Counted from the first letter of the stretch, positions 15,373-24,260 are shown. The stretch is 35,872 nt of DNA from Thermodesulfobacteriota bacterium (GCA_030550555.1 JAUQPD010000041.1:1-35872); one strand, 5' to 3'. The notes: generated by a model from the sequence alone, not told the origin. Numbers and translations are program-made.

Positions 15373-16506
15373 ATGAAAACCAGTATGAAAATAGGCCTTG
15401 TTTTAAAATTGTTAATTTGTCTTTTCCTGAGTCCTACGCTCCTTAGAGCACAAGAGCCCTATAAGGTGCTTGTTCTTCCCTTTGAGGTATTTGCAGGTCA
15501 GGACCTATCCTATCTAAAAAAAGCTATTCCAGAGATGCTTTCAACAAGGCTCTTTACTCCTGGAAAAATAGTTGCTATTGAACAAGAAAGAGTTGAGAGG
15601 GAGCTCAGCAAATTACCCAAACTCGATAGGAATGCAATAAAGGAACTCGGGAGGACCTTAGGAGCTGACTATGTAATCTGGGGAAGTATCACACAAGTTG
15701 GAGAACTAATAAGTATAGATGCCCAAATAATGGATCTACAGGACAAAAAGAAAGAGGTCCGCTTTTTCCAAGAGGTTCGTTCCCTCTCAGAAGTCATACC
15801 TCAGCTTACCCGTTTTTCCAGAAAGGCAAGAAAATACATAGAAGGTAAGGAAGAGGATTTCTACCAGGAAGACCTTGCCCTCTATCCTTCACCTCAGGCT
15901 TTTCTTCCAGGGAGAATGCATCCAGAGAGAGGTTTCCTTCCCTATGGAGCACCTTTCCCAAGACCCATCAGTGAGGAATCTGTCGTTGAGAGAGCAAAGC
16001 CACGTTTTGGTGATCATGGAGATCCAGCCTACGAAGGTCTAACTAAGGACCTGGTAATAGATCTATCTGGACCACAACCAAGGGTGGGTTTTGCAAAAGG
16101 GGAAAGGGATAATGCTACACAGGCACGAGCTCAACAGGCTCAGACACTACCCCCTTATTATTACTACTACCCTCCTCAACCAAACTATAACTATTCCCCC
16201 CCACCCCATTATTTCTATCAACAGCAGACAGAAGAGGGAATCTTCTCAAGGATCAAGCGGGCCCTCTGGCCTTTTGGTAAAAAGGAAACACCTATGAGAC
16301 CGATGCCTCACCCCATCCCTGTGCATCCTCAGGCAATTCAACCTCAAATTACTCCTCAACAAACTCCTCAGCCCCAACCAACACAAATGCCTACTCATCA
16401 GAAACAAGACCTAATCGGTCCCCCAAATCAGGGAATCCTTTCACCTTCTACTCCAGCTACACAGACTCAACAGCCCCGTTCCCCCAACCCCTGGCGCTGG
16501 GAGTAG
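15373..16506 (+). CDS. Exported FlgO/CsgG-like protein with low-complexity tail
   Basis: Secreted protein of 377 residues. The signal peptide (1 to about 26, ending LRA before QEP) precedes a domain of about 130 residues resembling the FlgO/CsgG/TolB-N-like fold: KVLVLPFEVF at the start, SYLKKAIPEMLSTRL, and LGADYVIWGSITQVGELISI, whose order suits periplasmic beta-alpha domains. The second half is low complexity: Pro, Gln and Tyr, with a run of Tyr/Pro (PPYYYYYPPQPNYNYSPPPH) at about 257-277, and many Gln-Pro pairs to the end (PNPWRWE). The function is unknown; such domains often sit on outer-membrane assemblies. It stands alone between tRNA-Ser and the DUF2914 gene. Confidence 0.6.
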   Translation: MKTSMKIGLVLKLLICLFLSPTLLRAQEPYKVLVLPFEVFAGQDLSYLKKAIPEMLSTRLFTPGKIVAIEQERVERELSKLPKLDRNAIKELGRTLGADYVIWGSITQVGELISIDAQIMDLQDKKKEVRFFQEVRSLSEVIPQLTRFSRKARKYIEGKEEDFYQEDLALYPSPQAFLPGRMHPERGFLPYGAPFPRPISEESVVERAKPRFGDHGDPAYEGLTKDLVIDLSGPQPRVGFAKGERDNATQARAQQAQTLPPYYYYYPPQPNYNYSPPPHYFYQQQTEEGIFSRIKRALWPFGKKETPMRPMPHPIPVHPQAIQPQITPQQTPQPQPTQMPTHQKQDLIGPPNQGILSPSTPATQTQQPRSPNPWRWE

Positions 16507-16525
16507 AGATCATCTAATAAAGGTA

Positions 16526-17632
16526 CTATTTATATTGATAAACCTTTAGGGGAATTTCTTTTTTGGGATCCTTTATTGCTACCCTAAATTGAATTCTTCC
16601 TACTAAATGCCCTTCCTCGGTTTCTACGTCAACTCGCCAAAGACCAGGACTAATTCCTGTTTTGTAGGTATAACCCCTGAATCCCCGCTCTCTTCCACCA
16701 ATGATCTCAAATCCAATTCTGCCTGCGGAAATCCAACCACGCTCAGGAGAGTTATAATGCCAATGGTGATAGATTCTTTTAGTTAATTGAGTTGGAGCAA
16801 AAATTGCAGAAAAGCAAAAAACCTTTTCACCTGGAGATATATGAATGGGGTCACTATGTTTTTTCCAAAATTTATACCATGGAGGATTTTCGTAGTGTAA
16901 TAGAAATACATTACCAGTTCGTGTGATGTTGTTATATATACCTATAAATTTTAAAGATAAAGGAACAGGAGGAATGATGTTTGTGAAATATAGTATATTA
17001 ATACCTAGAAAAACAGAAAAAACTATAGAAAGAGTTTTTATTAAGAGTAATTTGGTATTCAAGATGCTAAATTTATATAAAATATAAATCAAAAGTAAAG
17101 TGATTGACAAGCTTATTAAGCCTGCAGAGATGAAAGTAGAGTGTCCCATTTTTTTTAGGATAACAGGAATAAAAAAGATGAAAAAGGAAAAGGAAAGGAA
17201 TTGAAAAACAGCTAATTGGAGATAAAGATTATGTAATTTTTTCTCCCAAAACTCATTGATAATGAGTAGGGATACTAAAATAGTCAAAAATATTGCAGTT
17301 TTTGTCAAAGAGGCACTATGAAAATAGAAAACGACATAACTACTGAAGAGACCACCAAAGAAAAACTGTAAAATAAGTGGATACCATGGAGAAAATTTTA
17401 AAATAACTTGATTAGTGATTTTTTCTGAGACAACTAGATTAATGAGAATAATTAGAATGCCTGAGGCTATTAGATAACCCAAGAGAATTAAATTATCAGT
17501 TAAGTTGTCTATCCGAGTAAGTGTAAAATAGTCCCAAAGAAAACCACCAATGAAAAAAAGTGGAGGAAGAAATTTTCGATATTCAGTATAAAGAAGTTTT
17601 AATTTTTCAATTAGAGAGGAAGTAGTAGTCAT
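16526..17632 (-). CDS. Polytopic membrane protein with C-terminal DUF2914
   Basis: Membrane protein of 368 residues. The first two thirds are mainly hydrophobic, with about eight membrane helices, and the last about 75 residues form a soluble DUF2914-type domain (YHHWHYNSPERGWISAGRIG, then GLWRVDVETEEGHLVGRIQF). The domain probably faces the periplasm. The codon use is markedly A+T rich compared with neighbouring genes, as is common for hydrophobic proteins. It lies downstream of the Mth938-like gene in the rpmE-prfA run, but has no obvious ribosome site. No function is known. Confidence 0.7.
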   Translation of the reverse strand: MTTTSSLIEKLKLLYTEYRKFLPPLFFIGGFLWDYFTLTRIDNLTDNLILLGYLIASGILIILINLVVSEKITNQVILKFSPWYPLILQFFFGGLFSSYVVFYFHSASLTKTAIFLTILVSLLIINEFWEKKLHNLYLQLAVFQFLSFSFFIFFIPVILKKMGHSTFISAGLISLSITLLLIYILYKFSILNTKLLLIKTLSIVFSVFLGINILYFTNIIPPVPLSLKFIGIYNNITRTGNVFLLHYENPPWYKFWKKHSDPIHISPGEKVFCFSAIFAPTQLTKRIYHHWHYNSPERGWISAGRIGFEIIGGRERGFRGYTYKTGISPGLWRVDVETEEGHLVGRIQFRVAIKDPKKEIPLKVYQYK

Positions 17633-17662
17633 ATAGGAATTTGTAGGAAGGTAGAGATGAGA

Positions 17663-18016
17663 TTAGCAGGTAAGGTGAAAGGCACCTGCAATGGCCTTTC
17701 CTGATGAGAGGAGTTCATTGAAACGCCTGACAGCTTCACTGGTGTTGTAAGCTTCAAGGGTTATACCCAGTGCCTTTGCCTTTTCCTCAACTGCCCTGTC
17801 AATTCTCATCACTCCGTTTGCCCCAGTTCCCACTATTAAATAGTCTGGCTGAAAGACAAAGACCTCTTCCAGGTCCTCTACCTGCAGAAGGTGTCCCTCT
17901 TTTCTCCACCAGTTGGGGAGGACCTTTTCTTCTCCTCCTCTAATAAGAATTATGAGGTCTTTTGTGTAGGTCTCCCCTTTATATGTGAGCCTTCCGAAAC
18001 TATAATGAGAAATCAT
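17663..18016 (-). CDS. Mth938-like domain protein (DUF498 family)
   Basis: Protein of 117 residues of the Mth938/NDUFAF3 family. The hallmark block is FQPDYLIVGTGANGVMRIDR in the middle, followed by the helix VEEKAKALGITLEAYNTSEA and the closing ELLSSGKAIAGAFHLTC strand. The eukaryotic relative is a complex I assembly factor, but the bacterial function is not established. The gene starts 10 bases after the prfA stop and probably shares its transcript. Confidence 0.8.
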   Translation of the reverse strand: MISHYSFGRLTYKGETYTKDLIILIRGGEEKVLPNWWRKEGHLLQVEDLEEVFVFQPDYLIVGTGANGVMRIDRAVEEKAKALGITLEAYNTSEAVRRFNELLSSGKAIAGAFHLTC

Positions 18017-18026
18017 AGCATTTTGC

Positions 18027-19133
18027 TTAGGCTGCGAGGCTTAGAGTTTCTTCTTCTCTCTTCAAAGCTTCTGTGCGAAAATGAGTTATAAGGGCATCCA
18101 TGAACTCATCAAGCTCTCCGTCAAGGACTTCAGGGAGGTTGTAGACTGTTAATCCAATGCGATGGTCTGTTACTCTGTTTTGTGGAAAGTTGTAAGTGCG
18201 GATTTTTTCGCTTCTTTCACCTGTTCCAACCTGAGAACGTCTTTCCTTTTGTATCTTCTCCATCTGTTCTTTTTGTGCAAGTTCATAGAGTTTGGCTCTT
18301 AGGATTTTCAATGCGGTTGCCTTATTTTGATGTTGACTCCTTTCATTTTGGCAGGTAACTACGATACCCGTGGGAATATGAGTGATACGAACAGCACTCT
18401 CTGTCTTATTTACATGTTGTCCACCATGACCACTTGCCCTCATGGTTTCAATACGAAGATCCTCAGGCCTAATCTCCACCTCAACTTCATCTACTTCTGG
18501 AAGCACTGCCACCGTAACAGTGGAGGTATGAATCCTTCCTCCAGACTCAGTGATTGGAACCCTCTGCACCCGATGGACTCCACTTTCATATTTTAACCTA
18601 CTATAGGCTCCCTTGCCGTCAATTCGAGCAATAACCTCCTTATAACCTCCAAGCCCGGTCTCGTTAGCATCCAGGATTTCAAATTTCCATCCCCTTTTTT
18701 CTGCATAACGCTGATACATCCTGAGAAGCTCTCCAGCAAATAACGCAGCTTCCTCTCCGCCAGCACCTGCTCTTATCTCAATAATGACGCTCTTTTCATC
18801 ATTTGGATCCTTAGGAAGTAACATAAGAGGCAGGGTCTTCTCAAGGACCTCAATCTTACTCTCAAGGTTTTTAATCTCCTCTCTAGCAAGACTCTTTAAC
18901 TCCTCATCTCTCTCCTCTTCAAGAATCTGCTTATTTTCCTCTATTTCCTTAAGAGCCCTTTTATAGTCTCTAAAAGCTCTCACTATTTCCTCAAGAGAGG
19001 CATGTTCTTTAGCCAAACGTGCATAGAGCTCAGGATCAGACATGACTTGTGGATCGGATAATTTCTGTGAAATCTCCTCAAAACGAGCTTCTATTGTCTG
19101 CAATTTTTGAAGATAGAATTTAGAGAGGCTCAT
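18027..19133 (-). CDS. prfA: Peptide chain release factor 1
   Basis: Class I release factor (368 aa) that hydrolyses peptidyl-tRNA at UAA and UAG. The catalytic GGQ is at 237-239 in [15 protein letters not shown]. The codon-recognition tripeptide is PIT at 193-195, which is the PxT type of RF1 and not the SPF of RF2. The N-terminal helical domain is complete (about 1-105). It lies between rpmE and the Mth938-like gene on the minus strand, an order seen in many bacteria with rpmE upstream of prfA. Confidence 0.95.
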   Translation of the reverse strand: MSLSKFYLQKLQTIEARFEEISQKLSDPQVMSDPELYARLAKEHASLEEIVRAFRDYKRALKEIEENKQILEEERDEELKSLAREEIKNLESKIEVLEKTLPLMLLPKDPNDEKSVIIEIRAGAGGEEAALFAGELLRMYQRYAEKRGWKFEILDANETGLGGYKEVIARIDGKGAYSRLKYESGVHRVQRVPITESGGRIHTSTVTVAVLPEVDEVEVEIRPEDLRIETMRASGHGGQHVNKTESAVRITHIPTGIVVTCQNERSQHQNKATALKILRAKLYELAQKEQMEKIQKERRSQVGTGERSEKIRTYNFPQNRVTDHRIGLTVYNLPEVLDGELDEFMDALITHFRTEALKREEETLSLAA

Positions 19134-19147
19134 ACTTTATGTGAGTA

Positions 19148-19372
19148 TTACTGATTGCCCTTTTTCTCGTAATATTGAGAATATTTTTTCATAAATTTTT
19201 CAATTTTACCTTCTGTATCTACAAAACGGGACTCACCTGTAAAAAAGGGATGACAATTTGAACAGACCTCAACACGGATTTCTTTGCGGGTTGCCCCTAC
19301 TCTAATCTCATTACCGCAGGCACATCTGATTACCGCATCTTCATAATACTCAGGATGTATTCCCTTTTTCAT
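19148..19372 (-). CDS. rpmE: Ribosomal protein L31, zinc-binding type
   Basis: 74-residue L31 of the large ribosomal subunit. It has the zinc-type cysteines (CAC near residue 18 and CSNC near 37), and the hallmark CSNCHPFFTG. It is therefore the C+ form used when zinc is sufficient. AAAGGAG is 8 bases before the ATG, and a promoter at 19405-19432 precedes it. prfA follows directly. Confidence 0.95.
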   Translation of the reverse strand: MKKGIHPEYYEDAVIRCACGNEIRVGATRKEIRVEVCSNCHPFFTGESRFVDTEGKIEKFMKKYSQYYEKKGNQ

Positions 19373-19404
19373 AGCGCTCGCTCCTTTAAGAGATTTTGGG
19401 TTTT

Positions 19405-19432
19405 AATATATTACCAAATTTCGAATTTACAA
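19405..19432 (-). promoter_or_regulatory. Promoter of the rpmE-prfA run
   Basis: On the minus strand TTGTAA, a 16-base spacer and TATATT, about 33 bases before the rpmE ATG. Read-through from tRNA-Arg is possible too. Confidence 0.45.
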
Positions 19433-19477
19433 GAAGTGAAGCGAGAAGTTTTTATAAGATCAGTGTAGTTGAAGGTG

Positions 19478-19551
19478 CGCCCCCGGAGGGACTCGAACCC
19501 CCAACCTGCGGATTAGAAGTCCGCTGCTCTATCCTGTTGAGCTACAGGGGC
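19478..19551 (-). tRNA. tRNA-Arg (anticodon UCU)
   Basis: The minus strand folds as a 74-nt class I tRNA: acceptor GCCCCTG with CGGGGGC, D-arm GCTC/GAGC, anticodon stem GCGGA/TCCGC with loop CTTCTAA (UCU), and TTCGAGT T-loop. CCA is not encoded. It reads AGA/AGG, the codons used most in this window for Arg. Confidence 0.9.
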
Positions 19552-19561
19552 TTTTGGCTTT

Positions 19562-19589
19562 ATTTTAATACAAATTTTTGTTTTGACAA
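19562..19589 (-). promoter_or_regulatory. Promoter of tRNA-Arg
   Basis: On the minus strand TTGTCA, a 16-base spacer and TAAAAT, ending about 11 bases before the tRNA 5' end. Its -35 box is the same seven bases as the -35 of the plus-strand promoter at 19583. Confidence 0.5.
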
Positions 19590-19611
19590 GTCCAAACTGA
19601 GGGAGTATAAT
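19583..19611 (+). promoter_or_regulatory. Consensus sigma70 promoter of the nine-gene operon
   Basis: TTGACA at 19583-19588, a 17-base spacer and TATAAT at 19606-19611, a perfect match to both hexamers. The ATG at 19639 follows after about 27 bases. Confidence 0.75.
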
Positions 19612-19638
19612 GTCTCTGTATAGACTGGTGGTTGAATT

Positions 19639-20430
19639 ATGAATCTTTCCTGGCAAGAGCTCATACAAGACTTTTTTGAAAATCCACAGAAAGAGAGAAT
19701 TGGAAGTCTTCTCGGAAGTTTTTTCCCTTGGGATCTCTTAAAAAATCTAAAAGCCTATCTCTATGACCTTGTTGGTGAGCTTCCAAAGCTGATTCCAACA
19801 GGTGAACCACTTAGGGAATCACTCTTTATAACCACTGAAGGAGAGATTATCCCCTTCAAAGAGATAAAACAAGAAGAGGGGAGATACCTATTTAGGGGAG
19901 ATGAGGTGCGAGGGGCAATAATTCAGACAGGAGCTATACTTCTTGGACGAAGAATTAAAATTGAAGAGGGAGTAGTAATTGAACCAACTGCTCTAATTGA
20001 AGAGCCTGCATACTTTTCAAGAAATAGCAAGGTGAGACATGGTGCCTATGTGAGAGGTTCTGTATATGTAGGTGAAGAAGGCCTCATTGGTCATACTACA
20101 GAGATAAAGAATAGTATTTTATTTGCTAAAGCCAAGGCTCCTCATTTTGCCTATGTGGGAGATAGCATTCTTGGGCAAGATGTCAACCTTGGGGCTGGCA
20201 CTAAGCTTGCAAACTTGAAATTTCATAAGAAAGAGATTACCTTTGAAATCCAGGGGGTTAAAGTAGCAACTGGTCTTAAAAAGATGGGAGCTATACTTGG
20301 TGATAGGGTTCAAACAGGCTGTAACTCAGTCCTTTCACCCGGTACCCTCCTTGGAAAGGACTCCATAGTCTATCCAGGGGTAACAGTTCCGTCAGGCTAC
20401 TTTTCCCCAAAAACAAAAATCAAGGCATAA
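19639..20430 (+). CDS. GlmU C-terminal-like left-handed beta-helix acyltransferase
   Basis: Protein of 263 residues with an N-terminal helical segment (about 1-60) followed by hexapeptide repeats from about 95 to the end, of the [LIV]GxxxxI kind. The block HFAYVGDSILGQDVNLGAGT, with His169, matches the active-site histidine region of the acetyltransferase half of GlmU, and GVKVATGLKKMGAILGDRVQTG follows. The nucleotidyltransferase (pyrophosphorylase) half of GlmU is absent. It could acetylate glucosamine-1-phosphate or another amino sugar. It opens the operon with ppiC- and htrA-type genes behind a perfect-consensus promoter. Substrate assignment is inference. Confidence 0.75.
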   Translation: MNLSWQELIQDFFENPQKERIGSLLGSFFPWDLLKNLKAYLYDLVGELPKLIPTGEPLRESLFITTEGEIIPFKEIKQEEGRYLFRGDEVRGAIIQTGAILLGRRIKIEEGVVIEPTALIEEPAYFSRNSKVRHGAYVRGSVYVGEEGLIGHTTEIKNSILFAKAKAPHFAYVGDSILGQDVNLGAGTKLANLKFHKKEITFEIQGVKVATGLKKMGAILGDRVQTGCNSVLSPGTLLGKDSIVYPGVTVPSGYFSPKTKIKA

Positions 20431-20444
20431 TATGAGGAGGCTTT

Positions 20445-21332
20445 ATGAAAAAAGTTAAGGTTCTTTTACTCTTCTTAGTTCTTAGTATTTTTTTTCCAAG
20501 GATTGTCCTTGCTGATAGGGTTGTAGCTGAAGTAGGTCCCTATAAACTTTATGAGAAAGATTTGGAGGAGATCTTAGCAAATGATCCCCAGATTAGAGAG
20601 ATCCTCAAACAGATGCCTCAACTCAGATCCCAGGTCGAACGGTCAGTTATTGATAGATGGTTAAGTATTAGTCTTCTAGCACTTGGTGCAAAAGAGGCAG
20701 GAATTCCTCAGAGCCCTTCTTTTAAGCGAAAACTGGAAGAGACTGAGAAGATGCTTCTTGCAGAGGAACTTCTTCAAAGAGAGCTTAAAAACATCGAAAT
20801 AACAGAGAAAGACTTGAGAGAATTTTATGAAAAAAACAGAAATCAATATAAGGAACCTGAGGGGGTAAAATTAAGACATATCTTGATTTATGTGCCTAAA
20901 GATGCGGACAATAAGACAAAGGAGAGGGCTCTAACAAGAGCAAAGCAGATAAGAGCTCAGCTCTTAAAAGGAGTCAAATTTGAAGAGCTCGCCAAAATTC
21001 ACTCCGATGACACTGCGTCTAAGGAAAAGGGAGGAGACCTCGGCATAATAAGACGAGGAGAGACTGTACCAGAATTTGAAGACAAGGTCTTTAAACTCAA
21101 GCCAGGAGAGATTAGCGAACCAATTCTTTCTCCCTATGGTTATCACATTGTAAGAGTAGAGAGGAGGATTCCTGAGGAGATCTTGCCCTATGAAAAAGTA
21201 AAAGATCGTGTAAGGGAGGATTTACTTAGAGAGAAGGAAAGAGAACTCTTGGTAAAGCTTATTGAGAGACTAAGGGAAAAGCATCCACCCAAGATATATA
21301 TTGAAGGGCAGGGCTCAGAAGGTGGAAGATAA
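20445..21332 (+). CDS. Exported PpiC/parvulin-type peptidyl-prolyl isomerase
   Basis: Protein of 295 residues, with a signal peptide (about 1-23, ending VLA before DRVV) and a helical N-terminal region like the SurA/PrsA chaperone lobe. The parvulin domain is at about 140-240: VKLRHILIYVP, FEELAKIHSDDTASKEKGGD, LGIIRRGETVPEFEDKVF and SPYGYHIVRV are the family landmarks. It folds outer-membrane or exported proteins in the periplasm. GAGGAGG stands 5 bases before the ATG. Its 3' end overlaps the next gene. Together with the HtrA and SurA-like genes, it forms an envelope folding-and-quality-control set. Confidence 0.88.
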   Translation: MKKVKVLLLFLVLSIFFPRIVLADRVVAEVGPYKLYEKDLEEILANDPQIREILKQMPQLRSQVERSVIDRWLSISLLALGAKEAGIPQSPSFKRKLEETEKMLLAEELLQRELKNIEITEKDLREFYEKNRNQYKEPEGVKLRHILIYVPKDADNKTKERALTRAKQIRAQLLKGVKFEELAKIHSDDTASKEKGGDLGIIRRGETVPEFEDKVFKLKPGEISEPILSPYGYHIVRVERRIPEEILPYEKVKDRVREDLLREKERELLVKLIERLREKHPPKIYIEGQGSEGGR

Positions 21333-21858
21333 GAAGGAGCTTCTTAAGAGATATCTTAACAATCCAAATGAAGCTCTCTTTCTTGATATAGAAACTGAAG
21401 GGCTTTCTCGCGAGAAAGACGGAATAACTCTTATTGGAATATATAGAGATAACAAATATTTGCCCTTTATTAAGGGATTTAATCTGGAAAAGGTCCTTGT
21501 TCACTTAGCGACAAGTCCAATTTGGATAACCTTTGGTGGAGAAAACTTTGATTTACCCTTTATTAAAAGGGCCTTTAGAGGGAGAGTCTATCCTCTCATT
21601 CACATAGATCTCTATCATTATACTAACCTTATAGGGCTACGGGGAGGGCTCAAGAGTATAGAAAAGGCCTTGGGATTGTCAAGAAAGACTGAAGGAATGA
21701 CCGGGTATGATGCAGTCAAACTGTGGAAGAGATGGGTTGAGGAAGGGGACAGATCCGCCCTGAGGACACTAATTCTTTACAATAGAGAGGATGTGATTAA
21801 CTTAAAATTAATCTTAGAGCATGTCATTGAGGTCCTTTTTAGGGGGGAATGGGAATGA
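21322..21858 (+). CDS. RNase H-like DEDD 3'-5' exonuclease-type protein (YprB family)
   Basis: Protein of about 178 residues with the DEDDy nuclease motifs: LFLDIETEG (Exo I), the WITFGGENFDLPFIKR strand-helix (Exo II), and YNREDVINLKLI (Exo III, ending Tyr/Asp-type). This matches the YprB-type RNase H-like family. GTG at 21322 has a GGGCAGGG region 8 bases upstream; TTG at 21301 has none and would add 7 residues. The stop TGA overlaps the htrA ATG (ATGA). The substrate (RNA or DNA) is not known. No reason for its place between periplasmic chaperones can be read beyond operon packing. Confidence 0.75.
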   Translation: MEDKKELLKRYLNNPNEALFLDIETEGLSREKDGITLIGIYRDNKYLPFIKGFNLEKVLVHLATSPIWITFGGENFDLPFIKRAFRGRVYPLIHIDLYHYTNLIGLRGGLKSIEKALGLSRKTEGMTGYDAVKLWKRWVEEGDRSALRTLILYNREDVINLKLILEHVIEVLFRGEWE

Positions 21859-23339
21859 AAGTTTGGAATAGAACGAAGTTAATAATTCTGCTTCTAATTG
21901 TGTTTGTGCTTGGTCTTTCTGCCAGAGAGATTAGTCAACATTTAAATCTAAATCTTTTTAGAGCAAAGGGACTCATAGCTGAGGATGGAAGGATTATCCA
22001 GGATGAGAATATACAACTTGCCCAGAAGATATCTCAAGCCTTTTCAATAATAGCAGAGCGATCTGCCCCAGCGGTAGTTTATATTGAGACCGAAAGGGTA
22101 GTGACTCGTGTGCATCCGCCTCTTCCCTTTGATTTCTTTGGGGACGAGTTTTTTAGAAGATTTTTTTCACCTCCTCGTTATCGTGAGAGAGGAGCGGGGT
22201 CTGGATTCATAATCTCTAAGGATGGTTATATAGTAACCAATAATCATGTAATCGAGGGGGCCCAAAAGATTACAGTTAAACTCCTTGATGGGAGGACCTT
22301 TTCAGGGAAGGTCGTTGGGTCTGATCCCTTTTCAGATATAGCGGTAATAAAAGTTGATGGGCAGAATCTTCCAACCTTACCCCTTGGTAACTCAGATCTC
22401 ATAAGAACAGGCGAATGGGTAATAGCTATAGGTAATCCCTTTGGTCTAACTCACACTGTCACAGTAGGAGTGATAAGTGCCAAAGGAAGAACAGGTATTG
22501 GCCTTACTGACATAGAGGATTTTATTCAGACCGATGCAGCCATAAATCCTGGCAATTCTGGTGGCCCTCTTCTTAATATGCGGGGAGAAGTTATTGGAAT
22601 GAATACCGCTATTTTCACAAGATCAGGTGGATATATGGGAATAGGATTTGCAATACCCATAAATATCGTCAAAAATGTTGTAGAACAGATCAAAACCAAG
22701 GGTAAAGTAGAGAGAGGTTGGCTGGGAGTAGTCATTCAGGATCTGAACCCTGCTCTTGCGGAAGAACTTAAATTAAAGGTTACAGAAGGAGTTCTTGTTA
22801 CTGAGGTTATACCTGACTCTCCAGCATATAAGGCAGGTCTAAAAGAGAAAGATGTAATTATTGGCCTAAATGGAAGACCTATAAGGAATTCTGCTGAGCT
22901 CAGAAGTCAAATACTCCTTATTCGTCCTGGGACAGAGGTTGAACTGGAAATCCTAAGAGGCGGAGAACGAAAGAAAATAAAGGCAATTATTGAAACTCCT
23001 AAAAAAGGAGTTCTCACCTCCAAGGCAGAGAGGGATCAATTAGAGGAACTTCTTGAGGAATTTGGACTGGTAATTGGAGATATAACTCCAGAAATAGTTA
23101 GACGCTTCGGGATTCCAGCTAACACGAAAGGTGTAGTAATTCTCCAAGTTATTCCTGGCACCCCTGCTGAAATTGCCAATCTCAAACCAGGAATGATAAT
23201 AGAGGAAGTTAATAACAAAAGAATAAGAAATAGCTTAGAATTTTTTGATGCCTTAAAACCAAGTAGAGAAAAAAGATCAGTGCTACTTGGACTAAGGACT
23301 CAAAGAGGTAGGTTTTATGTAACACTCAGTCTGCGGTAA
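21855..23339 (+). CDS. HtrA/DegP-family periplasmic serine protease
   Basis: Do-like protease of 494 residues. An N-terminal hydrophobic segment (about 8-22) is a signal or anchor. The trypsin-like domain carries His131 (VTNNHVIEGA), Asp161 (SDIAVIKV) and Ser235 (NPGNSGGPL), giving the full triad. Two PDZ domains follow, at about 280-370 and 395-490; the first has the GWLGVVIQ start. The start is ATG 21855: it overlaps the previous stop (ATGA) and has GGGGGG 7 bases upstream, while ATG 21849 would be only 1 base from that site. It degrades misfolded envelope proteins and sits between two PPIase-type chaperones. Confidence 0.92.
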   Translation: MKVWNRTKLIILLLIVFVLGLSAREISQHLNLNLFRAKGLIAEDGRIIQDENIQLAQKISQAFSIIAERSAPAVVYIETERVVTRVHPPLPFDFFGDEFFRRFFSPPRYRERGAGSGFIISKDGYIVTNNHVIEGAQKITVKLLDGRTFSGKVVGSDPFSDIAVIKVDGQNLPTLPLGNSDLIRTGEWVIAIGNPFGLTHTVTVGVISAKGRTGIGLTDIEDFIQTDAAINPGNSGGPLLNMRGEVIGMNTAIFTRSGGYMGIGFAIPINIVKNVVEQIKTKGKVERGWLGVVIQDLNPALAEELKLKVTEGVLVTEVIPDSPAYKAGLKEKDVIIGLNGRPIRNSAELRSQILLIRPGTEVELEILRGGERKKIKAIIETPKKGVLTSKAERDQLEELLEEFGLVIGDITPEIVRRFGIPANTKGVVILQVIPGTPAEIANLKPGMIIEEVNNKRIRNSLEFFDALKPSREKRSVLLGLRTQRGRFYVTLSLR

Positions 23340-23345
23340 AAGTAT

Positions 23346-24254
23346 ATGGTGAGACTATACACATTTAAAATTCTGTCTATTTTAATAATCCTTAGTATCT
23401 TTTCTTTTGTGCGAGCTTTTGCCATTGAGGGTCAAAGGTTAGTTAATAAAATAGTTGCTGTTATTGGAGATGAAATTCTCACTCTTTATGAGCTTGAGGA
23501 GATGGCTCAGCCATTCTATCAGACCTATATTCCTAAGGGTATATCTCAGGCTGATCAAGAAAAGCTTAAAGAGAGAATAAGAAAGGAGATCCTTGATCAA
23601 TGGATCGAAGACACTTTGATTGGACTTGAGGCAAAAAGGTATGGAATTAAGGTGAGTGATGAAGAACTTGAAGAGTTTCTTAAAATGGAGGCAAAGAGAC
23701 AGAACCATCTCACACTAAGTGGAGAAGAACGGGAGAAACTCAGAGAAAGACTCAAGAAAATCAAGTTTGTTCAGATTTTAGTAAGAGACAAGATTGCAAT
23801 TCCAGATGAGGAAATTAAAAAGGCCTATCAGGAGAGAATCAAGAGTCATGTGGGAGTTCCCAGGTATCATCTTGAGGTCTTGCTATTGAGGAGAGATATT
23901 CCAGTTGAAGAGCTCTATAATGCCCTTCTTCGCGGTAAAACTTTTGAAGAGATAGCAAGGGAAAAACCTGCGGACGTAATTTATTTTAGAGAGATCTTCA
24001 AGGAAGAAGAACTAGATCAGGAGATCTTGGCCAAGATCAGAGACCTTAGAGTTGGAGAGGTATCCTCACCCATTTTTAGAGGAGAGACTGTCCAGATTAT
24101 AAGGGTCCTGAGAATAGAGTCACCAACTCCCCCATCTCTTGAAGAGCTAAGAGAAGAGCTCTATGAGGAACTTTTTCAAAAAAGGGCGCAAGAGTATTTA
24201 GAAAAATGGATCAGAGAATTGAGAGAGAATAGGCTTATAAAGATTTATCTCTGA
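23346..24254 (+). CDS. SurA-like periplasmic chaperone with degenerate PPIase domain
   Basis: Exported protein of 302 residues. The signal peptide (about 1-27) is followed by a SurA N-terminal lobe: LVNKIVAVIGDEILTLYELE and QWIEDTLIGLEAKRYGIKVSD. The region after about 165 resembles a rotamase fold (YHLEVLLLRRDIPVEELYNA) but lacks the normal parvulin active-site block with its histidine and DLGW-type turn, so catalysis is doubtful. It probably acts as a holdase for outer-membrane proteins. The start is ATG 23346, 7 bases past the htrA stop. Confidence 0.8.
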   Translation: MVRLYTFKILSILIILSIFSFVRAFAIEGQRLVNKIVAVIGDEILTLYELEEMAQPFYQTYIPKGISQADQEKLKERIRKEILDQWIEDTLIGLEAKRYGIKVSDEELEEFLKMEAKRQNHLTLSGEEREKLRERLKKIKFVQILVRDKIAIPDEEIKKAYQERIKSHVGVPRYHLEVLLLRRDIPVEELYNALLRGKTFEEIAREKPADVIYFREIFKEEELDQEILAKIRDLRVGEVSSPIFRGETVQIIRVLRIESPTPPSLEELREELYEELFQKRAQEYLEKWIRELRENRLIKIYL

Positions 24255-24260
24255 TGGAAT

